From the NCBI GenBank assembly GCA_947492885.1, contig CANLPK010000021.1, positions 1-32,614 of the forward strand: a stretch of 32,614 nucleotides of DNA, written 5' to 3'. The DNA comes from Bacteroidota bacterium. Its GTDB lineage: Bacteria; Bacteroidota; Bacteroidia; UKL13-3. The notes under the pieces are model-generated. The model was not told the origin of the DNA. It did no database searches and saw nothing but the letters and a program-made list of their open reading frames with translations. This document shows positions 25,601 to 31,927 of this stretch, piece after piece (within the stretch, counting starts at the first letter, position 1; the number at the start of each line of letters is the position of its first letter). Position numbers and translations under genes: made by a program.

Positions 25601-25635
25601 GGCGGCTATTAATTCTTGTTTGTGTATTGAAAGGT

Positions 25636-25643
25636 CAAATATA
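25636..25643 (-). promoter_or_regulatory. -7 box (TATATTTG) for the sensor kinase operon
   Basis: Exact TAnnTTTG on the minus strand, 35 nt before TTG 25600. No good -33 TTTG is seen at 18-20 nt. Its position argues that translation starts downstream of 25636 rather than at ATG 25675. Confidence 0.45.
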
Positions 25644-25671
25644 AGAATGGAAATGGGAAAAAATAGCAGGT

Positions 25672-25722
25672 ACACAGATTACAAGGATTTGATAAGACAC
25701 GGATTACACGGATTACACAGAT
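25672..25722. repeat. array of five 9-bp repeats
   Basis: Units ACACAGATT (25672), ACAAGGATT (25681), a 7-bp insert TGATAAG (25690-25696), then ACACGGATT (25697), ACACGGATT (25706) and ACACAGAT (25715). The consensus is ACACGGATT. It lies directly upstream of the sensor kinase promoter region, in the spacer with the divergent secreted-protein gene. Confidence 0.85.
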
Positions 25723-25768
25723 GGGGCAGTTATGATATTACAGGGAGTTTTGCTGAATAGGCCTCCCG

Positions 25769-25799
25769 ACTAAATACTAAATACTAAATACTAAATACT
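25769..25799. repeat. 7-bp tandem repeat (ACTAAAT), 4.4 copies
   Basis: Four perfect copies of ACTAAAT plus ACT, ending 77 nt before the ATG of the plus-strand secreted-protein gene and about 60 nt before its -7 box. Perfect short tandem repeats in such positions can change copy number by slippage. Confidence 0.9.
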
Positions 25800-25860
25800 C
25801 TCAATTAATCAATCACCATTACCCAAACACCGGCCACTGCCAATTCCCCAACAACATTCC

Positions 25861-25868
25861 TATATTTG
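25861..25868 (+). promoter_or_regulatory. -7 box (TATATTTG) of the 689-aa secreted-protein gene
   Basis: Exact TAnnTTTG match whose last base is 8 nt before the ATG at 25877, implying a leader of only a few nucleotides. The -33 region (CACTG around 25835-25839) is a poor match. Confidence 0.45.
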
Positions 25869-25876
25869 CCAAAGAT

Positions 25877-27946
25877 ATGCGCAGAATAATACTACCATTA
25901 CTATTTTTATTTATCGCTGAGTTGCTTATGGCACAAACCTTTCAACAACGTTTTACCAACGTGGGACGAATTGGTTTGATGATGAGTAATGTAGGCACCC
26001 TTGGACGGCCCAATGTTCAAAACAATACCTCTGGGCCTCCATCCATGGAATATCCAATCAATAGCGGAGTGGAGCATTTATTCGAAAGTGGTTTGTGGAT
26101 TGGAGCTCGTGTCAATGGTCAAACTTTGGTATCAACGGCGGCTACTGATAATCCTTCAGGTTACTCTACAGGTGGCTCAGGCTACGAATTTACCGCAGCT
26201 TCGCCCATCACCGAGAAATCAAAATTGCCTTCGAGTACGGTGTTTAGCGCCAACGCAATTTCTCATCAAGATTTCATCACTAACTTCACCGATAGAAATG
26301 TGGTAGTGCCCGGAACTACCATCCCCATTCAGGAGCATACCAATCCATTGGGAGCCGATGTACATCTGGAAACCTATACATGGAATTATAGTTTCGCCGA
26401 TTATTTTGTGATATGTAATTATACCATCACAAACAATAGCACCAACCGTTGGGATAGCGTATGGCTGGGCAACTGGAGCGATTTGGTAGTGCGAAATGTG
26501 AATGTAACTCAGGAATCGGGTACAGCATTTTATAATAAAGGTGGAGGCGGATTTCTATCTAACTATAGTTCGCTCTATGCTTACCAGGTAACAGGCGATG
26601 ATATTTTATTTACCCAAAGTTATGGCGCATTGCAGTTTCTAGGAATAAAATGGAGAGGGAAGTTCTTTCATCCGAACAACGATACCACCTTCTCGAATCA
26701 AGGACTGCCTTCCCCTAAAGTGAATGCTAATTTCTGGGATTATAAAAGTGCAACCTCTCAATTCCCTTATCCATCTGATGACCCAAGCCGCTACTATAAG
26801 ATGGCGAATGGGCTGGATTTTGCAAGCAGTTTGGTAAGCAACGAATTAAAAAACCCTTCTAACAAAACTCAATTACTTAGTGCAGGCCCTGTGGTAAGCA
26901 TCATGCCAGGGGAGAGTATCACTTATGTATGTGCATTTGTATGCGCAAAGCAAATTGGCGGGCCACTCGATAATGCCACTACACGCAAAGAATTGAATGA
27001 TCATCTATCATGGGCAAAACGTACCTATTTAGGTGAAGATATAAACGAAAATGGTAAACTAGATGCTGGCGAAGATTTGAATGCAAATGGTTTATTAGAT
27101 AATTATATTTTGCCTGAACCTCCCGCCACACCTAAGGTTAAGGTAATCACCAACGATCGTAGTGTGGATGTTTATTGGGATGGTGCTGCACAAGAAAGTG
27201 TGGATGCCATCAGCAAGAAAAAGGATTTTGAAGGATACCGTATTTACAGAACAAATACTGGCGATGATAAAAAGGGTAACCTAATTGAGAACTTGAAAGT
27301 TTTGGAACAATGGGATTCGAGCGGCAATCAAATTGGTTTTAATAATGGATTTGGTTCAGTTAAATTAGCGACGCCTATGCAGTTTGAAGGCGACACAACA
27401 CATTACGATTATCATTATCATCTCGATCAAATGCTAAATGGATGGCAATACATGATTGTGGTGACATCATTTGATAAAGGTGATGATTTACTTGGAATTC
27501 CATCCCTCGAATCGTCGTTTACGGAGAATGCACAACAAATATTTCCGGGTACTGCGGCCAATGCTTTCGATAATACAGATGAAAAGGAAATTGGTGTTTA
27601 TCCCAATCCTTATTCAATTAATGCGGCATGGGATGGAACCACCTCACGTACCCGCAAACTCTATTTCAATAACCTCCCTAGTCGCGCCGAGATTACGGTA
27701 TATACTGCTGCAGGCGATATTGTAACAGTATTAAATCACGATGCTTCAAGTGGGGCAGTTGGCAACGATATTGGATGGTATAAGAATTTCAGTACCGATA
27801 AAAATTTAGTCTTCCCTGAAGGTGAGCATGCCTGGGATTTACTCAGTGAAAATAAAACAGGTATCACCCAAGGCTTGTATATGTTTGCAGTAAGGGATTT
27901 GAAAACAGGAGAAATTCGCAGAGGAACATTCGCAGTAGTGAAATAA
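25877..27946 (+). CDS. large secreted protein with C-terminal sorting/FlgD-like domain
   Basis: 689 aa, with a signal peptide (MRRIILPLLFLFIAELLMAQ). The mature protein starts FQQRFTNVGRIGLMMSNVGT and carries beta-sandwich stretches such as VHLETYTWNYSFADYFVICN. Around residues 390-412 there is a calcium-binding-like acidic repeat, DINENGKLDAGEDLNANGLL. A fibronectin-like segment follows (VDVYWDGAAQESVD, FEGYRIYRTNTGDD). The C-terminal ~115 residues resemble a T9SS/FlgD-type domain: GVYPNPYSINAAWDG, KLYFNNLPSRAEITVYTAAG, and the end GLYMFAVRDLKTGEIRRGTF. Surface display or release by the type IX system is likely; ligand or activity is unknown. It is divergent from the sensor kinase operon, and its stop is one base from that of the cytochrome c gene. 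Confidence 0.87.
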   Translation: MRRIILPLLFLFIAELLMAQTFQQRFTNVGRIGLMMSNVGTLGRPNVQNNTSGPPSMEYPINSGVEHLFESGLWIGARVNGQTLVSTAATDNPSGYSTGGSGYEFTAASPITEKSKLPSSTVFSANAISHQDFITNFTDRNVVVPGTTIPIQEHTNPLGADVHLETYTWNYSFADYFVICNYTITNNSTNRWDSVWLGNWSDLVVRNVNVTQESGTAFYNKGGGGFLSNYSSLYAYQVTGDDILFTQSYGALQFLGIKWRGKFFHPNNDTTFSNQGLPSPKVNANFWDYKSATSQFPYPSDDPSRYYKMANGLDFASSLVSNELKNPSNKTQLLSAGPVVSIMPGESITYVCAFVCAKQIGGPLDNATTRKELNDHLSWAKRTYLGEDINENGKLDAGEDLNANGLLDNYILPEPPATPKVKVITNDRSVDVYWDGAAQESVDAISKKKDFEGYRIYRTNTGDDKKGNLIENLKVLEQWDSSGNQIGFNNGFGSVKLATPMQFEGDTTHYDYHYHLDQMLNGWQYMIVVTSFDKGDDLLGIPSLESSFTENAQQIFPGTAANAFDNTDEKEIGVYPNPYSINAAWDGTTSRTRKLYFNNLPSRAEITVYTAAGDIVTVLNHDASSGAVGNDIGWYKNFSTDKNLVFPEGEHAWDLLSENKTGITQGLYMFAVRDLKTGEIRRGTFAVVK

Positions 27947-27947
27947 A

Positions 27948-28409
27948 TTATTTCGCAGGATTCGCTTTTTTCTTATGTGCTTCCCAATTCGCATACCAGG
28001 CATCCGATTCGAGGTCGTTTTCGTAGATATAGGCAGCAATAATTTTCAAATCTTCTTCCTTAAACATTTGCTTTGGCATCATGCCAAAATTGCGCACAGC
28101 GCCTGGCATAATCGACATGGAGTCGTTAGGATTCATGGCCCAAGAAATAATTTTATTTACAAAATCTTCTTTGCTTATAAGGCTGTCGTAGTAATGATTT
28201 CGAACCATAAACATAGGTGGTGCCAATCGCTTGTCGATATTCATATCAGGGTTATGACAACTGAAGCAAGTATTCTGCATCAAAGTCAATGCCTTCTCAT
28301 CAGCATCGGCTTTAGTATGGTCGGATGGCTTGTATTTATTGGCGTTGGAGGAACAAGCGATAGCGAATACCACCCAACTCAACACTAGAAATATTTTAGA
28401 TTTTTGCAT
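27948..28409 (-). CDS. monohaem cytochrome c lipoprotein
   Basis: 153-aa lipoprotein with lipobox FAIAC (C19). It has one haem site, CFSCH with C48, C51 and H52. The likely axial methionine is in the C-terminal FGMMPKQMF, followed by the helix LKIIAAYIYENDLE typical of class I cytochromes c. The segment between (RLAPPMFMVRNHYY) is also typical of small c-type cytochromes in Bacteroidota. It should sit on the periplasmic side of a membrane and carry electrons; the partner is unknown because no oxidase or reductase gene is adjacent. It meets the 689-aa secreted-protein gene tail to tail with one base between the stop codons. Confidence 0.92.
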   Translation of the reverse strand: MQKSKIFLVLSWVVFAIACSSNANKYKPSDHTKADADEKALTLMQNTCFSCHNPDMNIDKRLAPPMFMVRNHYYDSLISKEDFVNKIISWAMNPNDSMSIMPGAVRNFGMMPKQMFKEEDLKIIAAYIYENDLESDAWYANWEAHKKKANPAK

Positions 28410-28434
28410 GATAAGATTTTTTAGATTTTCAATG

Positions 28435-28442
28435 CAAAATTA
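28435..28442 (-). promoter_or_regulatory. -7 box (TAATTTTG) of the cytochrome c gene
   Basis: Exact TAnnTTTG match on the minus strand, 25 nt before the ATG at 28409. No clear -33 partner. Confidence 0.4.
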
Positions 28443-28536
28443 GACCATGCCTGTTGATGATTGTGTAATAAAGCTTACATAATTCGGATGATTTTGGTCA
28501 TGTAAGAAAGTTGCTAAACCCTAAATAAATAAGTTC

Positions 28537-28992
28537 TTACACCAACTTACTCAATGCCATCATAATACCCGCGTGCAAGCCTTCATGATAATTATTAAAG
28601 GCAATGGCATCACTCACAGAAGCCAAATTAAATCCAGTACTTGTTGTAAATTCTCTATAGGTAGTGAATGCGCCATTCATATAGTCTTTCTTGGTTTCAT
28701 TCATCAATAGCGTTAAATGGCCTTTGATTAAATCGGCCATCTCTTGTGTATCGTCGCCAGTGGGTTTGGAGCCTGTTTTAAATCTGGCAAAAAGCTCATC
28801 AGAGATATTCATAGGCAAACCCGAAGCGCGGTAAACAAGCCCTTGTTGTACCGCCATGATATGCCCTAAATTCCAGATTAGATTATTATTAAAACCTTTC
28901 GGAATGGTATTGAGTTGTTCGAGGCTAAACTTGTCGAAATAGCCTAATAAAATATTTCTGTTAACGGTCCAGACTTTAAAAGAAGCTTCCAT
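28537..28992 (-). CDS. DinB/YfiT-family putative metal-dependent protein
   Basis: 151-aa four-helix-bundle protein of the DinB superfamily. The three metal-ligand histidines are in place: H44 in LIWNLGHIMAVQQ, and H136 and H140 in NNYHEGLHAGIMMAL. The family uses such a site for thiol-transferase or hydrolase reactions in some members; the reaction here is unknown. The start at 28992 (MEASFKVWTVNRNILLGYF) is the standard N-terminal helix, so the gene is complete. It is single, followed by a spacer to the cytochrome c gene and preceded by a non-coding region with a hairpin cluster. Confidence 0.9.
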   Translation of the reverse strand: MEASFKVWTVNRNILLGYFDKFSLEQLNTIPKGFNNNLIWNLGHIMAVQQGLVYRASGLPMNISDELFARFKTGSKPTGDDTQEMADLIKGHLTLLMNETKKDYMNGAFTTYREFTTSTGFNLASVSDAIAFNNYHEGLHAGIMMALSKLV

Positions 28993-29446
28993 GATTGCAT
29001 TTAATTTTTTTGCAAGATAAGGAATACATAGGTTTTTTAGAGGTGGTAAGCTACTATCAAATCGAATCTTTAAAGTGAAAAGTATTTCAAAATTTCATCT
29101 AGAATAAAACTTCTCAACTGCAAAGCAGTTGAACAACAATAGCCATAGGTGAAACCTATGGTTTGAGATTATTCCCCAGAAAGAACCCTGCAAGGGTTCA
29201 ACATTTTAGTTCAACCCCGTTGGGGTTGTGGATACACCCCATCACATTCCATAGGTTTCACCTATGGCTATTATTGTTGAACTACTCCGTAGTAAATTCA
29301 ATTCTCATTGGATTAGTTTCAACGACACATAAATTTTTTTGTTCAACTTTTCGCGTGCGGAGGGGTTGAGAATAGATTCCAATAATAACCTTTGATTTCA
29401 CGTCTTAGTATTTTAATGTAATAATTCTCTAAATTCAATTTTCAAT
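28993..29446. other. non-coding region holding a hairpin cluster
   Basis: No gene is supported; the open frame 29163-29369 runs through the hairpins and is not coding-like. The stretch 29115-29293 contains the nested palindromes listed separately. Around 29340-29370 a further weak TTCAAC...GTTGAG inverted repeat is seen. Confidence 0.6.
29115..29293. repeat. cluster of six short hairpins framed by a 33-bp inverted repeat
   Basis: Perfect stems with 3-nt loops: CAACTGC/GCAGTTG (29115-29131), CCATAGGT/ACCTATGG (29143-29161), GAACCCT/AGGGTTC (29183-29199), CAACCCC/GGGGTTG (29212-29228), CCATAGGT/ACCTATGG (29249-29267) and ACTAC/GTAGT (29281-29293). The arms 29129-29161 and 29249-29281 are inverted copies of each other with two mismatches in 33. 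It resembles dispersed palindromic elements of other bacteria (REP-like), but there are no other copies in this window. Confidence 0.85.
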
Positions 29447-29833
29447 TTAATATTTCCGTTGCATCAAATATCCAATACTGATACTGATGATTGGAATGGA
29501 AATATATCCCAGTCCAATGGAAAGGAAATATTCTCCAAAACTTACCTTCATCATTGGTATTAGGATAATGGCATCGAAGAGAATATTGATAACAAACCAG
29601 GTTAGTCCAACCAGTATGCTTTGTAAGAAATAATCGTTATTCAGTTTCTTGAAATAGAGCACCAGGAGTATGCACCCGGAAAGCACACCACTCACAATCA
29701 TTAAGGTTTTGAAATGGCTATAAGGTATTTGTAATTCTCCTTTGGAGTTATAGCAGAAAAATGAAATAGCAAACGGAATCAGCCAGGATAAAAATCCGAA
29801 GTAGAGATTCCTCAGAAATAATTTCTTGTTCAT
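29447..29833 (-). CDS. small integral membrane protein, unknown function
   Basis: 128 aa from ATG 29833 (MNKKLFLRNLYFGFLSWLIP); an in-frame ATG at 29854 would add seven residues. There are four hydrophobic helices, about residues 10-28, 40-58, 70-90 and 103-122. The last ends in a glycine- and isoleucine-rich stretch (SIGLGYISIPIISISIGYLM) and a basic tail QRKY. I do not recognise a family with known function. It is single, flanked by the hairpin region on one side and a terminator for the Nif3 operon on the other. Confidence 0.7.
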   Translation of the reverse strand: MNKKLFLRNLYFGFLSWLIPFAISFFCYNSKGELQIPYSHFKTLMIVSGVLSGCILLVLYFKKLNNDYFLQSILVGLTWFVINILFDAIILIPMMKVSFGEYFLSIGLGYISIPIISISIGYLMQRKY

Positions 29834-29979
29834 GGCGCAATAAATAAAGTACAAAGTTCAGTATTTATAACCCCGATTCACTCAAATGCAATCGAAAAAT
29901 AAGATGATTTTAATCAATTACCCAGCCCCCCTTTTTATGAGATAAAATTTGATGCTGATTCACAAAATAGGGCGCATAA

Positions 29980-30009
29980 AAAAAGCGAAACATTACTGCT
30001 TCGCTTTTT
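29980..30009 (-). terminator. intrinsic terminator of the nif3 / zinc-ribbon operon
   Basis: Stem AAAAAGCGAA (29980-29989) / TTCGCTTTTT (30000-30009) with a 10-nt loop. It lies 18 nt past the stop at 30028. The A- and T-rich arms give termination in both directions. Confidence 0.82.
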
Positions 30010-30027
30010 AATTTTATAAGTGATTCC

Positions 30028-30786
30028 TTATTCAGGTTTCATTTCTTCAGCCAAACTTGCGTCGATCAAAATTCGTCCGCAGTTTTCGCAAACGATAATT
30101 TTCTTATGTGTTTTGATATCCAACTGACGTTGTGGAGGGATTTGTGCAAAGCATCCACTGCAGCTATTACGATCGATGGTAGCCACTGCAATACCGTTGC
30201 GGTAGTTATTACGAATACGGTTATATGCAATGTTTAAACGCTCAGCAACATGCTCGGCAGCCTTCTCACGCTTCTTGGTAATTTTATCTTCTTCAATTTG
30301 ACTTTCCTCAAGAATATTTTTCAATTCTTTTTGTTTGATTTTCAAATCACCTTGACGATTAACGATTTCTTCACCGATAGATTCTAATGCCTTGGTTTTT
30401 TCAGTTTTTTCAAAACCAGCTTGCTTGATCTTCTTCTCGTTCGCCTGAATATCCAAACCTTCTACCTCAATTTCTTTGGTGATGGCTTCATACTCACGGT
30501 TGTTTTTCACTTTCATTTGCTGTTCTTCGTATTTCTTCAGCAATTTTTGTGATTCCTTGATACGGGTTCTGAAGTCGGCAATACGGTTGTCGAGGTCTTC
30601 AATGCTTACGGAAATGTTCTTTTGACGGGTTTCTAAACCGATGATTTCGTCTTCCAGATCTTTCACTTCCATGGGTAACTCTCCGCGAACGGCGCGTAGC
30701 TTATCAATTTGTGTGTCGATGAGCTGTACAGAGTAAAGTGCTTTTAATTTCTCTTCTACTGATATTTCTGCTGCTTTAGTAGCCAT
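30028..30786 (-). CDS. coiled-coil protein with C-terminal C4 zinc ribbon
   Basis: 252 aa from ATG 30786 (MATKAAEISVEEKLKALYSV); the frame is open to 30843 but that start lies inside the nif3 gene. Residues about 30-190 form a long charged coiled coil. The C-terminus has a C4 zinc ribbon, with CSGC in RNSCSGCFAQIPPQRQ and CENC in IIVCENCGRILID. This is the family of CT398-like zinc-ribbon proteins, frequently located next to nif3 as here: it starts 4 nt after the nif3 stop, so the genes are translationally linked. Function is not established; RNA or protein binding has been suggested for relatives. Cytoplasmic. Confidence 0.9.
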   Translation of the reverse strand: MATKAAEISVEEKLKALYSVQLIDTQIDKLRAVRGELPMEVKDLEDEIIGLETRQKNISVSIEDLDNRIADFRTRIKESQKLLKKYEEQQMKVKNNREYEAITKEIEVEGLDIQANEKKIKQAGFEKTEKTKALESIGEEIVNRQGDLKIKQKELKNILEESQIEEDKITKKREKAAEHVAERLNIAYNRIRNNYRNGIAVATIDRNSCSGCFAQIPPQRQLDIKTHKKIIVCENCGRILIDASLAEEMKPE

Positions 30787-30790
30787 ATGG

Positions 30791-31894
30791 TTATATAAAA
30801 TATTGAATGGGATTAATATTATTCTCCGAAAAAAGGAGCGCAATATTAGTGAATTTTTGCGAGATTAAGGCTATGAGAAGCTCCATAGTGAATTTTTCGC
30901 TCTCGTAATGCCCAATATCCGCGTAAAGCAAGTGATTTTCAGCCTCCATCATCTCGTGGTATTTCACATCCGAGGTGATATAGGCATCGGCCCCCTGACG
31001 GATGGCTTCAGCCAGTAAAAAGTGCCCAACACCCCCGCAAACAGCCACTTTCCTTATTTTTCGGTCGGGGTTGGTATTCACAAAACGAATGGCATTGGTT
31101 TGCATCTGAATCTTTAAAAACTTCAGGAAATCGATCGCATCCATCTCTTTTTTTAATTCACCTATCATTCCCAAACCAATACGTGGATGGGCATTTTCAA
31201 GGGCATAGAGGTCGTAAGCCACCTCCTCGTAGGGGTGGGCTTCAAGCAAGGCATCCAATACTTCCTGCTGCCGATATACGGGATACACGGTCTCTAATCG
31301 AATCTCCGCCTCCCGATGAATTTCACCCTTGGCGCCCACAAAAGGCTTGCTCTTCTCATTCCCACGAAAAGTGCCCGTGCCTTTGGTTTCGAAGGTGCAG
31401 TTATCGTAGTTGCCAATAATACCAGCTCCAGCGGCGGTAATGGCACTGCTTACTTCTGTAATATGGCTCTTGGGAACGTAGGTCACCAATTTCTTTAGGT
31501 AGCCTGTCTCAGGCTTTAAAATGTGTGTGTTTTTAAGTTTTAGTCGTTCGGCAAATTTTTCATTCACCCCATTATAAACCTTATCCAGGTTGGTATGGCA
31601 GGCATAGATGGCAATTTTGTGCTGTATGGCTTTTATCACCACACGTTCGGTAGCATTTTTTCCTGTAAGGCTTTTCAGCTTTCCCCAAATGATGGGATGG
31701 TGGGCAACGACCAGATTGCATCCAGTGGCAATGGCCTCATCAATCACCGTTTCGGTACTATCGAGGCAGACGAGTATTTTGGTCACTTCCAGCGATGCAT
31801 CACCTACCAGCAAACCACTATTGTCGTAGCTTTCCTGCACATAAGGCGGTGCAATAGTTGCGAGGTGCTTTATGATATCTTTTATTTGGGGCAT
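30791..31894 (-). CDS. Nif3-like dinuclear metal-centre protein
   Basis: Nif3/YqfO family, 367 aa, the long form with an inserted central domain (residues about 130-240; KKLVTYVPKSHITEVSSAIT, then HPYEEVAYDLYAL). The first half has the metal site VVAHHPIIWGKL with H65 and H66, and YACHTNLDKVYNGVNEKFAE. The second half ends with YITSDVKYHEMMEAENHLLY and ADIGHYESEKFTMELL, where H329 and E333 complete the metal ligands. Members are hexameric with two metals per active site; a GTP cyclohydrolase 1 type 2-like activity has been proposed in one case but the role is not settled. It is the first gene of the operon with the zinc-ribbon protein and is divergent from lpxK. Confidence 0.94.
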   Translation of the reverse strand: MPQIKDIIKHLATIAPPYVQESYDNSGLLVGDASLEVTKILVCLDSTETVIDEAIATGCNLVVAHHPIIWGKLKSLTGKNATERVVIKAIQHKIAIYACHTNLDKVYNGVNEKFAERLKLKNTHILKPETGYLKKLVTYVPKSHITEVSSAITAAGAGIIGNYDNCTFETKGTGTFRGNEKSKPFVGAKGEIHREAEIRLETVYPVYRQQEVLDALLEAHPYEEVAYDLYALENAHPRIGLGMIGELKKEMDAIDFLKFLKIQMQTNAIRFVNTNPDRKIRKVAVCGGVGHFLLAEAIRQGADAYITSDVKYHEMMEAENHLLYADIGHYESEKFTMELLIALISQKFTNIALLFSENNINPIQYFI

Positions 31895-31901
31895 GATTAC
31901 C

Positions 31902-31909
31902 TATTTTTG
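31902..31909 (+). promoter_or_regulatory. -7 box (TATTTTTG) for lpxK
   Basis: Exact TAnnTTTG on the plus strand, 18 nt before TTG 31928. It abuts the minus-strand box of nif3 and forms the left half of a perfect 16-bp palindrome. Confidence 0.5.
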
Positions 31910-31917
31910 CAAAAATA
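31910..31917 (-). promoter_or_regulatory. -7 box (TATTTTTG) for nif3
   Basis: Exact TAnnTTTG on the minus strand, 15 nt before ATG 31894. A TTTG lies 21 nt further upstream (31939-31942), a slightly long spacer. It is the right half of the palindrome shared with the lpxK box. Confidence 0.55.
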
Positions 31918-31927
31918 CATTTCACTC

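Noticed and set aside
25672-25722. CRISPR or insertion-sequence end
   Set aside because: Units are only 9 bp and nearly contiguous, and there is no transposase or target-site duplication.
29115-29293. CRISPR array
   Set aside because: The repeats are different short palindromes and inverted copies, not identical direct repeats with spacers of constant length, and no cas genes are present.
29163-29369. Plus-strand frame of 68 codons through the hairpin cluster
   Set aside because: Its sequence is dictated by the palindromes and it has no supporting promoter or family similarity.
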